Translations under genes and position numbers: made by a program
In this document: positions 17,960 to 26,079 of the stretch, one piece after another
Numbering within the stretch: position 1 is the stretch's first letter
Layout of the letters: the number at the start of each line of letters is the position of its first letter
Notes under the pieces: model-generated
What the model was told of the DNA's origin: nothing
What the model saw: the letters and a program-made list of their open reading frames with translations, nothing else
The model's database searches: none
NCBI RefSeq assembly: GCF_016801775.1
Contig: NZ_CP069004.1
Span: forward strand, 62,001 to 126,000
Source: Sulfitobacter mediterraneus
GTDB lineage: Bacteria; Pseudomonadota; Alphaproteobacteria; Rhodobacterales; Rhodobacteraceae
Direction of reading: 5' to 3'
Length of the DNA stretch: 64,000 nt

Positions 17960-19198
17960 TCAGGCGGCTTGGGCCTGATCGCCCTTGAGGTCATGAATGG
18001 AATTCGCCAGCTTTGCGATTTCGCGGCGCAGCGGGCTTTTGGGTGCGGAATTGGCCAGTGGCAAACCGTGGTCATTGGCTTGGGTCACCGGCTTGCCGCC
18101 ATCAGGCATTTGCAAATCAATGGAAATATCCAGCGATTCTGCCATCCGTTTGACCCGGCTCTTGGCGTTCAAATCCGTAAACTTGGGCGCGCGGTTCAGA
18201 ACATAGCGCAACTTTTCCACGGGCAGCTCTTCGGATTGAAGGGCCCGTTTAAAGCGCAGTGCGTTCTGTGCGCAGCGCATATCCAGTTCGATCATCGTAA
18301 AGTACACATGGGCGTTGGACAGCACAGTTTCCGACCATTGCACCAGCGTCGAAGGCATATCGACCACAACATAGTCAAACTGGTTGCGGGCCATGTCCAG
18401 AATGCGTCCTACGTCTTCGGAAGTGATCAGATCCAGCGGCAGCATCTCAGCCGGGGCTGTCAGAACTTGAAGCCGATCCTCGAATGTAACCAGGGATTGG
18501 CCAAAGATTTCCTCGTCCATGTTCTCGGTATCGGACAGCATCTCGTAAACGGCCTCACGGCGCGGCAGATCCAGGAATGTCGCAACCGAGCCATACTGTA
18601 GATCGAGATCCAGCAGACAGACCGATGGTGGATTTTTCTTGTCGACGTTGGCCAGCTCCCACGCGAGGTTCACCGCCATCGTGGTAGATCCGGTGCCGCC
18701 GGCCAAACCGTGGACAACCAACAAAGCGCCGTCCTTTTTTGTGCCGGCCTTAAGTTGCGGTGCAGCGGGTTCGGGCTCTGCCTCGACGGTTTCACCTGCG
18801 CGAACCCGTGATATGGCCTGGATCAACTCCCCTTCGGGAAGCGGGTAGGGGACAAACTCATCCGCGCCTTGACGCAAAAGCGAATGCAAGGCGGCAGGGG
18901 TCACATCCTCAGCGATCAGGATCACCTTGATGTCCCGCGCTTTTGCTTGCGTAATAATCTCTGTCATCAGAACGAGGTTCTCCTCATCTGATTCGTCCAA
19001 GGCCAACGCGATGAACTCCATCGCTTCGGCCTCCGGTTGGCTAAAGAAGGCAAGGGCCTCGGCAAATCCGAGATCCCCCCAGCTTTCACCAAGCGCATCT
19101 TCCATATCCTCGATCAACAGATCGAAGTTCTGCACGTCGCGGCTGACGGTGCAGGCGACGATTGCTGCTGTTTCGGGTTGCGGCATACTGCTGCTCAT
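17960..19198 (-). CDS. cpaE: Pilus localisation protein CpaE/TadZ (MinD-like)
   Basis: 412 residues: a receiver-like N-terminal domain (about 10-135), an acidic linker, and a MinD/ParA-like domain. The P-loop at 164-173 reads GLAGGTGSTT, lacking both lysines of the KGGxGKT motif; atypical P-loops are known in TadZ/CpaE proteins, which mark the polar site for pilus assembly. I prefer ATG 19198 because AAGGA is 8 bases upstream; ATG 19204 is too close to it. A terminator lies between this gene and the ompA-like gene upstream, so cpaE probably begins its own transcript. Confidence 0.93.
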   Translation of the reverse strand: MSSSMPQPETAAIVACTVSRDVQNFDLLIEDMEDALGESWGDLGFAEALAFFSQPEAEAMEFIALALDESDEENLVLMTEIITQAKARDIKVILIAEDVTPAALHSLLRQGADEFVPYPLPEGELIQAISRVRAGETVEAEPEPAAPQLKAGTKKDGALLVVHGLAGGTGSTTMAVNLAWELANVDKKNPPSVCLLDLDLQYGSVATFLDLPRREAVYEMLSDTENMDEEIFGQSLVTFEDRLQVLTAPAEMLPLDLITSEDVGRILDMARNQFDYVVVDMPSTLVQWSETVLSNAHVYFTMIELDMRCAQNALRFKRALQSEELPVEKLRYVLNRAPKFTDLNAKSRVKRMAESLDISIDLQMPDGGKPVTQANDHGLPLANSAPKSPLRREIAKLANSIHDLKGDQAQAA

Positions 19199-19415
19199 AG
19201 CCATATTCCTTTACTCGCAAGGGCTGGGCAAAGGGTTAAGCTGCGCCAATTAGGCTTGCCTGTCTTTGCACTGACCCATGTCTGGCATTTTGCGCAGACA
19301 CATTTGTTCTCACACAGTGGTATCGCAGCCAAGTTGGGCGAGATTGGGGCCAAAAAACCTCCATTGTTGGGTATGTTGAAACGATCACCCGTCAAAGTGG
19401 TGATTGATCAAAAGC

Positions 19416-19442
19416 AAAAAGCCGGCGAAAGCGCCGGCTTTT
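19416..19442. terminator. Bidirectional terminator inside the Tad locus
   Basis: GCCGGCG-AAAG-CGCCGGC flanked by A and T runs on both sides. It is 37 bases after the OmpA-like gene's stop and over 200 before cpaE, and should split the locus into cpaBC-ompA and cpaE onward. Confidence 0.85.
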
Positions 19443-19478
19443 CTTGGTGAAATCAATCCAACTATCTGATTTTTATCG

Positions 19479-20156
19479 CTATTCTGCGACATTCCCAAGC
19501 GCGGTTCCGGTCAATTCAGTCGGAGGCACGGCGCTGGCGATGTAATCGCGGTAAATGATCTGTGCATACTTTCCATCCAGCACGGTTGGGTGCCGTTTCA
19601 CAAAGCCGCTGACCTCGGTCACGGTGCGCCGGTTCTTGCGTTCGCGGCCCTGTGTGACGATCAATGGTTGTGTCTCGCCAAAGGAGGCAACCGCTTCGAG
19701 TCTGCGGCGGCTGATGCCTTGCGATGTCAAATAAGCCACGGCCGCATTGGCACGGCGCAGGCCCAGGCTACGGTTATAGCGGTTGGACCCGACCGCATCG
19801 GTATGTCCATAGACACGGAAGCGGATCTCAGGGAACTGCCGGATCCAGCTGGCCTGCTGGCGCAGGATGGCCTGTGCCTGAGCGTCCAGTTTCGATGAAT
19901 TGAATGCAAAATTCACCGTTGAATCGACTTCGGCGGCAAAACGGTTGGCCAAATCGATGGTGTATTGCCGTTCACCCGTCATCACCAAGCGGTTGTTGAG
20001 GTTCGCGTCACCAAAAGAACCCGTGTCGGCAAGGGCACCTGCCTCACGGTAGAACTGCGTGTAAACCGGATCGGAGCTAGGCGCACAGCCCAGCAAGGCC
20101 GCGGCACTTACGGCCAGACCTGTTATCTTGAGTCGTTTGGTCATCACGCTTTTCAT
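19479..20156 (-). CDS. OmpA-domain lipoprotein of the Tad locus
   Basis: About 225 residues. A signal peptide with lipobox ALLGC near residue 23 predicts an outer membrane lipoprotein. The C-terminal half is an OmpA-like peptidoglycan-binding domain: STVNFAFNSSKLDAQA, RVYGHTDAVGSNRYN and SLGLRRANAAVAYL, with the Asp and Arg that hold diaminopimelate. It starts 4 bases after the cpaC stop. In Caulobacter-type loci this place is held by CpaD, which has no OmpA domain; here this protein may tie the secretin to the cell wall (inference). The start is ATG 20156 or 20144. Confidence 0.87.
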   Translation of the reverse strand: MKSVMTKRLKITGLAVSAAALLGCAPSSDPVYTQFYREAGALADTGSFGDANLNNRLVMTGERQYTIDLANRFAAEVDSTVNFAFNSSKLDAQAQAILRQQASWIRQFPEIRFRVYGHTDAVGSNRYNRSLGLRRANAAVAYLTSQGISRRRLEAVASFGETQPLIVTQGRERKNRRTVTEVSGFVKRHPTVLDGKYAQIIYRDYIASAVPPTELTGTALGNVAE

Positions 20157-20160
20157 CGGT

Positions 20161-21597
20161 TCAATCCAATACATAGCCGTATGAGCCGCCAAAATCCTGC
20201 TTGGCAACTTCGCCTGCGGCACCTTTCTTGGGTGCGCGGGTGCCATCAGCAGTACGGCCATAAAGGAACAGGTCTTTCTCGGTTGGCGGTCTGATCCGGT
20301 CTGTCGGCAGGGCCAAAGCTTCGCCGCGTGTCGGCGTGACCAGATGAGCGGTAACAATAATCACCAGTTCCGTTTGATTCCGCTGGTAGTCCGCAGATCG
20401 GAAGAGGGCGCCCAGAACCGGAACATCACCCAGCCACGGCAATTGCGTTGCATTGTCCGTGAAATCATCTTTCAGCAGACCGGCGATAGCAAAGCTTTCA
20501 CCATCGCGCAGCTCAACAGTGCTGGAGGTCTCGCGCCGGGTAAATGCGGCGATCTCGATGCCGTTGCCCAATTGCAAGCTGGTTGTTGGGTCAATTGCCG
20601 AAACCGCAGCCTTAAGCTCAAGGTTCACGAGGTCTTTGTCGACCACGCGCGGGATGAAGGACAATTCTACACCGAAGGGTTTGAATTCAACGGAAATCCG
20701 GTTCTCAGACTGGGCTACCGGGACAGGATATTCGCCGCCAGCAAGGAATTTTGCCTCCTGACCGGAGAGCGCAACAAGGTTTGGCTCGGCCAAAAAGCGA
20801 ACAACGCCCTTTTGCTCAAGCGCCTCAAGCAGAATGCCAACCTGTGTGGAACCGGCATTAAACCCGAACAGCACAGCACCAGCGTTCTGATTGAGGTTGG
20901 GGATATTGCCGCCCAATGAGGTGGCGACGCTGCTGGAAGTATTGGTTGTTCCGGTGCCGCCATTGAGGCCCGTGCCACCAATCGCCCCGTTCAATGACAA
21001 GGATGCGCCCAGCGATTTGGACACGTTGCGCTGCATCTCGGCAAAGCGCACTTTCAGCATGACCTGCTGAATGCCGCCCACGCTCATGAGATTTGAGACA
21101 CGTTCCGGCGCATAGCGTTCCGCAAGATCAAGGGCACGTTGCAAACGCTGGGTCGAAGAGACCACGCCTGACAGGACAATCCCGTCATTGGCGGTGCGCA
21201 CTTCGATCTTTTCACCCGGAAGGATCTGCCGCAGACGTTCTTTGAACTCCGACACCTCTGCCGCGACGCGGACATCAACGTTGGTAATCAACTGCCCGCT
21301 TGCATCAAGCAGGGTCAACGTTGTCAGACCGGGCGATTTGCCCAAAACGTAAATTGTACGGTCAGACAGCGAAGAGATATCCGCAATGTTCGGGTTGGCG
21401 ATGCTCAGCTCCGCAAAGGGGATGTCACTTTCGACAACCACCGCGCGGTTCATGGGAACGTTGAGCTTGGTGTTCACGCCCTTTTTGACAACACGCAAAG
21501 TATCCGCCATCGCCGGAGAGGGCGCGGACAAAGCCAATGGCATTGCGCCAATCGTCAGCCCAACGAGGGCTGCTTTTAGAAATCTATCGATTTTCAT
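20161..21597 (-). CDS. cpaC: Pilus secretin CpaC (RcpA)
   Basis: 478 residues with a signal peptide (cleavage near PAMA-DT). Then a pilus-secretin N-terminal domain (PFAELSIANPNIADISSL; IYVLGKSPGLTTL), a BON-like region (VRTANDGIVLSGVV) and the C-terminal secretin core (PNLVALSGQEAKFLAGGEYP; VELSFIPRVVD; GLLKDDFTD). It forms the outer membrane pore for the Flp pilus. ATG 21597 has AGGCAGG upstream. It is followed closely by the OmpA-like lipoprotein gene. Confidence 0.95.
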   Translation of the reverse strand: MKIDRFLKAALVGLTIGAMPLALSAPSPAMADTLRVVKKGVNTKLNVPMNRAVVVESDIPFAELSIANPNIADISSLSDRTIYVLGKSPGLTTLTLLDASGQLITNVDVRVAAEVSEFKERLRQILPGEKIEVRTANDGIVLSGVVSSTQRLQRALDLAERYAPERVSNLMSVGGIQQVMLKVRFAEMQRNVSKSLGASLSLNGAIGGTGLNGGTGTTNTSSSVATSLGGNIPNLNQNAGAVLFGFNAGSTQVGILLEALEQKGVVRFLAEPNLVALSGQEAKFLAGGEYPVPVAQSENRISVEFKPFGVELSFIPRVVDKDLVNLELKAAVSAIDPTTSLQLGNGIEIAAFTRRETSSTVELRDGESFAIAGLLKDDFTDNATQLPWLGDVPVLGALFRSADYQRNQTELVIIVTAHLVTPTRGEALALPTDRIRPPTEKDLFLYGRTADGTRAPKKGAAGEVAKQDFGGSYGYVLD

Positions 21598-21803
21598 GTG
21601 ACCTGCCTTTTTGATCACGCCTCAATGATGGGTCTTTTCGCCCGTCGTTGGCGTTACTGTGCGTCAGATTATGTTTCATTGCAAGAATCATTGACTGGAT
21701 AGCGTTGCCCCATGTGGGCAATTGGCAACATAGTTCAAATGCAAACAACGCCGCACAGGGATGCGGCGCTGTTCAGGATATGGGGTAAACTTGCGGATTT
21801 GGT

Positions 21804-22661
21804 TCAGTTTGTGCAGGGGATTGGCAGTTCGACCACCTCTGCGCCGCGGCGTGTGCGGATGGTGCAAACCTTTTCCTTTTCCACTTCGACCGCAGCTTCC
21901 TGCGCTTCAAAACCCAGCAAGGATCGCTGATCGACATTGATCGCCTCGGCGATTGTGTCGTCTTCGGCACCCACAAGCGACAGGCTCAGCTTGCCGGTTG
22001 ATTGAGCCTGGGCCAAGGCCGCCACCTGTTGTGGGCTGATGGCGACCGTCACAGTGCGGGCAATGGTTGCCTCGTTCACTTCGCCACCGGCGCTTTGGTC
22101 AACCGCAATCAGCTTCACGCCTGCTTCGATCAGTTTGGTGATCTCGCCTTTGGAGTCGTTGCGACCAAAATCGGCGCGACCGGTCCAGTAAACATCCACG
22201 CGATCGCCGGGGCGCAAGAAACCGGAAACACCGCTGGAAACGTCTACCTTGATCGTAAAGGCGCGTTTGCCGCGCTCAAGACGGGAGGTCAGACCGGTGT
22301 CTTCACCCGGTTCGGTGACTTTCACAGCCATGATCGCTTCGTCTTTTTCGATGGCACGCAGAACCACGCGCAATTCGTCTGTATTTTCAGGGAACAAAAC
22401 GGTTTCTTCGACAAACGCGCCTTCCGGGATGGCATTTTCAGGCCAATCAACGGCGCGCACATCCTCTTTGGTCAGTCGTTGACCATATTTCAGGGCATCC
22501 TGGGCCACATAGACTGTGACTGTCGGAACAACTTTGGCCAAGGCTTCCTGAGCGCGCGCGTTCGCTACTTGATATTGCGCGATCCGATCCTTGGCGAGAT
22601 ATACAGCCCCACCGGCAAGCGCGATGCCCACCAAAAGGACCAGTCCAAATACCATCCGCAT
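21804..22661 (-). CDS. cpaB: Pilus assembly protein CpaB (RcpC)
   Basis: 285 residues. One N-terminal membrane segment (MVFGLVLLVGIALAGGAVYL), then the SAF domain (YVAQDALKYGQRLTKEDVRA; AIPEGAFV) and the RcpC/CpaB domain with VDVSSGVSGFLRPGDRVDVY. CpaB is a periplasmic protein thought to work with the CpaC secretin. GAGGTG lies 7 bases before ATG 22661. About 200 bases separate it from cpaC. Confidence 0.93.
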   Translation of the reverse strand: MRMVFGLVLLVGIALAGGAVYLAKDRIAQYQVANARAQEALAKVVPTVTVYVAQDALKYGQRLTKEDVRAVDWPENAIPEGAFVEETVLFPENTDELRVVLRAIEKDEAIMAVKVTEPGEDTGLTSRLERGKRAFTIKVDVSSGVSGFLRPGDRVDVYWTGRADFGRNDSKGEITKLIEAGVKLIAVDQSAGGEVNEATIARTVTVAISPQQVAALAQAQSTGKLSLSLVGAEDDTIAEAINVDQRSLLGFEAQEAAVEVEKEKVCTIRTRRGAEVVELPIPCTN

Positions 22662-22820
22662 TTCATTCACCTCATGTTTGTCGCAGCCAGGTTGATCCCG
22701 GTGCAATCGTCTCTGCTCTGATCTTTAGCGCATGAATGTGGCGATACTTTGGTCTGTCCAAGGTGCGAAAAGGACTATTGCTTTGCTTGATCAGGGGTCA
22801 TGCGCCCGATCTGAATGTTC

Positions 22821-22843
22821 AAAAGGGCCGCCAAAGCAGCCCT
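22821..22843 (-). terminator. Terminator after the first Flp pilin gene
   Basis: On the minus strand AGGGCTGC-TTTG-GCGGCCCT followed by TTT. The stem has 8 pairs including one T-G pair, and begins 13 bases after the pilin stop. Confidence 0.6.
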
Positions 22844-22856
22844 GATAGGTCTTTTG

Positions 22857-23042
22857 TCAGAAGTTGCCAGCGTCTCTGCTGGACATGTAGTCTCCGGTGC
22901 CTTCGCCCAGGTTGTCCGAACTGCCCTGAATGGAAAGCATCGCAGCTCCCGCAAGGGCAACAACCGCGGCAGTGAGTACCACCCAGTCAACTGTGACGGC
23001 ACCGTCATCAGATTTGAAAAATTTCTTGATCGCATTAACCAT
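22857..23042 (-). CDS. flp: Flp/Fap-type type IVb pilin (copy 1)
   Basis: 61 residues: a basic leader (MVNAIKKFFKSDDG), then the cleavage site Gly14-Ala15 and the hydrophobic mature N-terminus AVTVDWVVLTAAVV. It is the likely pilus subunit, processed by CpaA. Mature position 5 is Asp and position 6 is Trp, instead of the Glu-Tyr of classical Flp pilins. It is about 200 bases upstream of cpaB on the same strand, with its own terminator. Confidence 0.93.
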   Translation of the reverse strand: MVNAIKKFFKSDDGAVTVDWVVLTAAVVALAGAAMLSIQGSSDNLGEGTGDYMSSRDAGNF

Positions 23043-23087
23043 AGCTTCACCTGTGGATCGCTGGGAGCGGCTTCTGCCTGCTTATTC

Positions 23088-23127
23088 AAAAAATGGGGCC
23101 GCGTCCTGTCATGCAGAACGCGACCCC
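23088..23127 (-). terminator. Intrinsic terminator after the second Flp pilin gene
   Basis: Minus strand GGGGTCGCGT / ACGCGGCCCC (one T-G pair), then ATTTTTT. It starts 29 bases after the pilin stop. This makes the first-transcribed pilin gene a separate, abundant short transcript. Confidence 0.85.
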
Positions 23128-23156
23128 CTTGATCTGTCTAGGTCGTCGTGTCCAAC

Positions 23157-23342
23157 TTAAGGAGTGTTAGGGTTACGACCGTCCAGGTATGTAGATGTGT
23201 TACCGGTCAGTGTGGTTGCACCGGTGGAGATGGATGTGTAGGCGGCAACGGCCAGGCCAACAACGGCGGCGGTCAGCACAACCCAGTCAACAGTCACAGC
23301 ACCGTTTTCGTCTTTGCGGAAGTTTTTGATAAAGTTCATCAT
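23157..23342 (-). CDS. flp: Flp/Fap-type type IVb pilin (copy 2)
   Basis: 61 residues from ATG 23342, which has GGAGG 8 bases upstream. Leader MMNFIKNFRKDENG, cleavage at Gly14-Ala15, then AVTVDWVVLTAAVV. It has the same architecture and length as copy 1, but the C-terminus diverges (Thr/Ser/Gly-rich here). It lies first in the locus, 114 bases upstream of copy 1, with a strong terminator between. The two may be major and minor subunits (inference). Confidence 0.93.
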   Translation of the reverse strand: MMNFIKNFRKDENGAVTVDWVVLTAAVVGLAVAAYTSISTGATTLTGNTSTYLDGRNPNTP

Positions 23343-23357
23343 GGTATGTCCCTCCAA

Positions 23358-23710
23358 GGATCATCTGGTTTAAAGTTGTAACCCTGCCGTCCGTCTGTGG
23401 CGCCGTTTCTCTCAGTTGGCTGCCTGTCCGACTTGGTATGACGCTATATAGCCGGGTGAATGGGGCATGAATTTGGCGGCAAATGTGACTTTTTCATTTA
23501 CTGGTTAAGAAATTTGAGGAAATTCTTTAACCGACTGTTTCTGATGGGTAAATTAACCCAAAAAATTTGAAAGTTGAGTTTGGGAGCCGCAAAGCAGCGG
23601 CAAATGGGGCAAAATCGCCACGTTCTTCGCCACGATTGGCTGGTTTGAAAGGGCATTTCATGGGATATTTCCGCCCAATCGAGCCCATAAGCACAAAAAA
23701 GCAGGCAGGC
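23358..23710. promoter_or_regulatory. AT-rich divergent region between pilin and transglycosylase genes
   Basis: 353 bases without a gene. Unlike the GC-rich surroundings, 23480-23580 is AT-rich. It holds an imperfect inverted repeat, GGTTAAGAAATTT (23503-23515) / AAATTCTTTAACC (23520-23532), with two mismatches, and a near-palindrome GGGTAAATTAACCC (23546-23559). Promoters for both divergent genes should lie here; I cannot place them with confidence. Confidence 0.45.
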
Positions 23711-24514
23711 ATGTACCGATTTTTTGGATATTCGCTCCTTTTGGCGAGTCTGGCAGCCCCCGTGGCCTATGCAGACGGGCCGAAACCCTTCCCCCAGTTC
23801 GAATCCAAACGGATCAAAGCCCCCAAGGCTGGTAAAACCGGGCGCATCACCGTTCAGATCGAAGATACGCCCGCTGCGGTCGTCACACCCGAGGCCGTGG
23901 CAACCCCATCTGGCGCCATCGCGGCCAAGGCACCGGGCCGCTATGACTGGTTCTGGGACAAGATATCGCCTGATGCGGCCAGATCCGGCCCCGGACGTTT
24001 GCAGCCCGCGTTGGATACATTGGCCGGGGGCAAGGTGCCCGCGCCACGGTTGCAGCAGATGCAAGACATTGCCAGGATCAACGGAATCGACATCCTGCGG
24101 GCCACGATCGGGACACAGGTGTCTCCGGCATTGGTTTTGGCGGTGATCACTGTCGAATCCGCGGGCAAGGCAGACGCGATCAGCGGGGCGGGGGCCGAGG
24201 GCCTGATGCAGCTCATGCCGGATACAGCCGCGCGGTTCGGGGTCTCTAACAGCTTTGATGCCGATCAGAACATTCAAGGTGGTGTGAAATACCTCGATTG
24301 GCTGATGGGAGAGTTTGAACACGACCCGATATTGGTTCTGGCCGGATATAATGCCGGTGAAGGATCAGTGCGCAAACATGCCGGCGTGCCGCTCTTTGCC
24401 GAGACCCGTGACTATGTACCCAAAGTGCTGGCTGCCTTTCAGGTGGCGCGGGGCCTATGCAAAAGCCCGCCGGAGCTGATCAGCGATGGCTGTGTGTTCG
24501 CGGCGATGAAGTAA
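23711..24514 (+). CDS. Periplasmic lytic transglycosylase (SLT domain)
   Basis: 267 residues from ATG 23711. A signal peptide ends near Ala21 (PVAYA-DG). A Pro/Lys/Ala-rich linker leads to an SLT domain: catalytic Glu149 in VITVESAGKADA, then GAEGLMQLMPDTAARFG and VLAGYNAGEGSV. Such enzymes cleave peptidoglycan with formation of 1,6-anhydromuramic acid. The gene is divergent from the Flp pilin genes, so local wall opening for the pilus is possible but not shown. In-frame codons upstream of 23711 are unlikely to be used because the signal peptide begins there. Confidence 0.92.
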   Translation: MYRFFGYSLLLASLAAPVAYADGPKPFPQFESKRIKAPKAGKTGRITVQIEDTPAAVVTPEAVATPSGAIAAKAPGRYDWFWDKISPDAARSGPGRLQPALDTLAGGKVPAPRLQQMQDIARINGIDILRATIGTQVSPALVLAVITVESAGKADAISGAGAEGLMQLMPDTAARFGVSNSFDADQNIQGGVKYLDWLMGEFEHDPILVLAGYNAGEGSVRKHAGVPLFAETRDYVPKVLAAFQVARGLCKSPPELISDGCVFAAMK

Positions 24515-24556
24515 ACGCATCAACGACAGGGCGCGTTTGCATCTGCGGATGCTCTT

Positions 24557-24598
24557 GAGTTTTTCTTGCCAAATGAAGAGGGGCCGCGGCCGAGCCCC
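24557..24598 (+). repeat. Dispersed tail-and-hairpin repeat, copy D
   Basis: GAGTTTTTCTTGCCAAATGA with a GGCCGCGGCC palindrome just after it, inside GGGGC / GCCCC arms. The core GAG-T-TTT-(4)-CCAAA matches copies 3' of other genes in the window. It sits 40 bases after the transglycosylase gene. Confidence 0.5.
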
Positions 24599-24600
24599 AC

Positions 24601-24630
24601 AAAAAAAGCACCGCCCGAGGCAGGCGGTGC
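24601..24630 (-). terminator. Intrinsic terminator after scoB
   Basis: Minus strand GCACCGCC / GGCGGTGC with a 7-base loop, followed by seven T. It lies 29 bases after the scoB stop. Confidence 0.92.
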
Positions 24631-24658
24631 TTTCGCATTCCAGGAATGAATAACACGC

Positions 24659-25282
24659 TTAGACGATTGTCGCCTGTGTGGCGGCGCGCAACTCGTCTTC
24701 GGTGACGCCATCGGCGGTTTCAACAATACGCAACCCGCCTTCAACCACATCCAGCACACCCAGATTGGTGATGATCCGGTCTACGACCTTTTGACCGGTC
24801 AGCGGCAGGGTGCATTCTTTCAGCACCTTGCTGTCGCCGTGCTTGTTGGTGTGATCCATCACAACCACCACACGGCCCACACCGGCAACCAGATCCATCG
24901 CGCCGCCCATGCCTTTGACCAGCTTGCCGGGAATCATCCAGTTTGCCAGATCGCCGTTCTCGGCCACTTCCATTGCGCCGAGAATCGCCATGGCGATCTT
25001 TCCACCGCGGATCATGCCAAAAGACTGTGCGCTGTCGAAATAGGCGGTCTGGGGCAGTTCGGTGATGGTTTGCTTGCCCGCGTTGATCAGATCTGCGTCG
25101 ATCTCATCTTCGGTCGGGAAAGGGCCCATGCCCAGCATTCCGTTCTCCGATTGCAGCGTCACTTCGATCCCTTCGGGGATATAGTTGGACACCAATGTCG
25201 GAATGCCGATGCCAAGGTTCACATACCAGCCATCTTGCAGCTCTTGTGCGGCGCGTGCCGCCATTTGATCACGATCCCACAT
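24659..25282 (-). CDS. scoB: 3-oxoacid CoA-transferase subunit B
   Basis: 207 residues. With subunit A it moves CoA from succinyl-CoA to acetoacetate or a related 3-oxoacid. The catalytic glutamate is Glu46 in the motif [12 protein letters not shown], which forms the glutamyl-CoA thioester. Further family stretches are [20 protein letters not shown] and [14 protein letters not shown]. It starts 3 bases after scoA, so the two are one operon that ends in the strong terminator at 24601-24630. Whether the main substrate is acetoacetate or another ketoacid such as 3-oxoadipate is not certain; the subunit lengths and sequence favour SCOT. Confidence 0.93.
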   Translation of the reverse strand: MWDRDQMAARAAQELQDGWYVNLGIGIPTLVSNYIPEGIEVTLQSENGMLGMGPFPTEDEIDADLINAGKQTITELPQTAYFDSAQSFGMIRGGKIAMAILGAMEVAENGDLANWMIPGKLVKGMGGAMDLVAGVGRVVVVMDHTNKHGDSKVLKECTLPLTGQKVVDRIITNLGVLDVVEGGLRIVETADGVTEDELRAATQATIV

Positions 25283-25285
25283 GGT

Positions 25286-25981
25286 TTAACCCTTCCGCAC
25301 TGTACGTTGTTCAATCCGCTTTTCGTGTTCGCCCTGCACGATGCGATGCACGTAGATGCCCGGCAGATGGATCGTATCGGGGTCAAGCGACCCTGTTGGC
25401 ACGATCTCTTCGACCTCGGCGATACAAACCTTGCCGCACATGGCGGCGGGCGGGTTGAAATTGCGCGCGGTCTTGCGGAACACAAGGTTGCCTGTCGCAT
25501 CCGCTTTCCACGCTTTGACGATGGACAGATCGGCAAAGATACCTTCTTCCATGATGTAGGTCTCACCGTTGAAGTCTTTGTGATCCTTACCCTCGGCGAT
25601 CACGGTGCCAACACCTGTCTTGGTGTAGAACCCCGGAATGCCGCAGCCACCGGCGCGCATCCGTTCGGCCAAGGTGCCCTGCGGGTTGAATTCAAGCTCC
25701 AACTCACCGCTGAGGTACTGGCGCATGAATTCCGCGTTTTCACCCACGTAAGAGCTGATCATCTTTTTGACCTGCTTGGTCTGCAACAGGATGCCGATGC
25801 CAAAATCATCCACGCCCGCGTTGTTGGACGCAAAGGTAAGGTTCTTGGTGCCGGCCTCTTTGATGGCCTGCAACAAAAGCTCGGGAATGCCGCAAAGCCC
25901 GAAACCGCCCGAGGCGATCAGCATGCCGTCCGACAGCACACCCTCCAATGCTTCGGCCGCTGAGCCGTAGACTTTCTTCAT
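25286..25981 (-). CDS. scoA: 3-oxoacid CoA-transferase subunit A
   Basis: 231 residues from ATG 25981, which has GGGGAG 8 bases upstream. It has the CoA-transferase family I signature GGFGLCGIPE, with EFNPQGTLAERMRAGGCGIP and FYTKTGVGT further on. It is the partner of subunit B directly downstream. The pair serves ketone body or polyhydroxybutyrate-linked acetoacetate use in related bacteria. Confidence 0.94.
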   Translation of the reverse strand: MKKVYGSAAEALEGVLSDGMLIASGGFGLCGIPELLLQAIKEAGTKNLTFASNNAGVDDFGIGILLQTKQVKKMISSYVGENAEFMRQYLSGELELEFNPQGTLAERMRAGGCGIPGFYTKTGVGTVIAEGKDHKDFNGETYIMEEGIFADLSIVKAWKADATGNLVFRKTARNFNPPAAMCGKVCIAEVEEIVPTGSLDPDTIHLPGIYVHRIVQGEHEKRIEQRTVRKG

Positions 25982-26025
25982 GGCAAACACTCCCCTTTGG
26001 CTGTCCAGAATACTCTGGCATACCT

Positions 26026-26053
26026 TTTGACGCCGCAGCGCGGCGAAGTCAAA
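26026..26053 (-). terminator. Hairpin after the L,D-transpeptidase gene
   Basis: TTTGA-CGCCGC-AGC-GCGGCG-(AAG)-TCAAA, with a 3-base bulge. It lies between the transpeptidase stop and the scoA start, about 25 bases after the former. Confidence 0.55.
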
Positions 26054-26079
26054 TTATTCAGCCGGAAAAGGCGTGCCGG

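Noticed and set aside
19195..19395. Possible 66-residue gene between the OmpA-like gene and cpaE
   Set aside because: It has Cys residues and a plausible length but no good ribosome site, overlaps the cpaE start, and looks like leader DNA.
23480..23580. CtrA boxes (TTAA-N7-TTAA) before the pilin genes
   Set aside because: Several TTAA words occur, but none has the right 7-base spacing.
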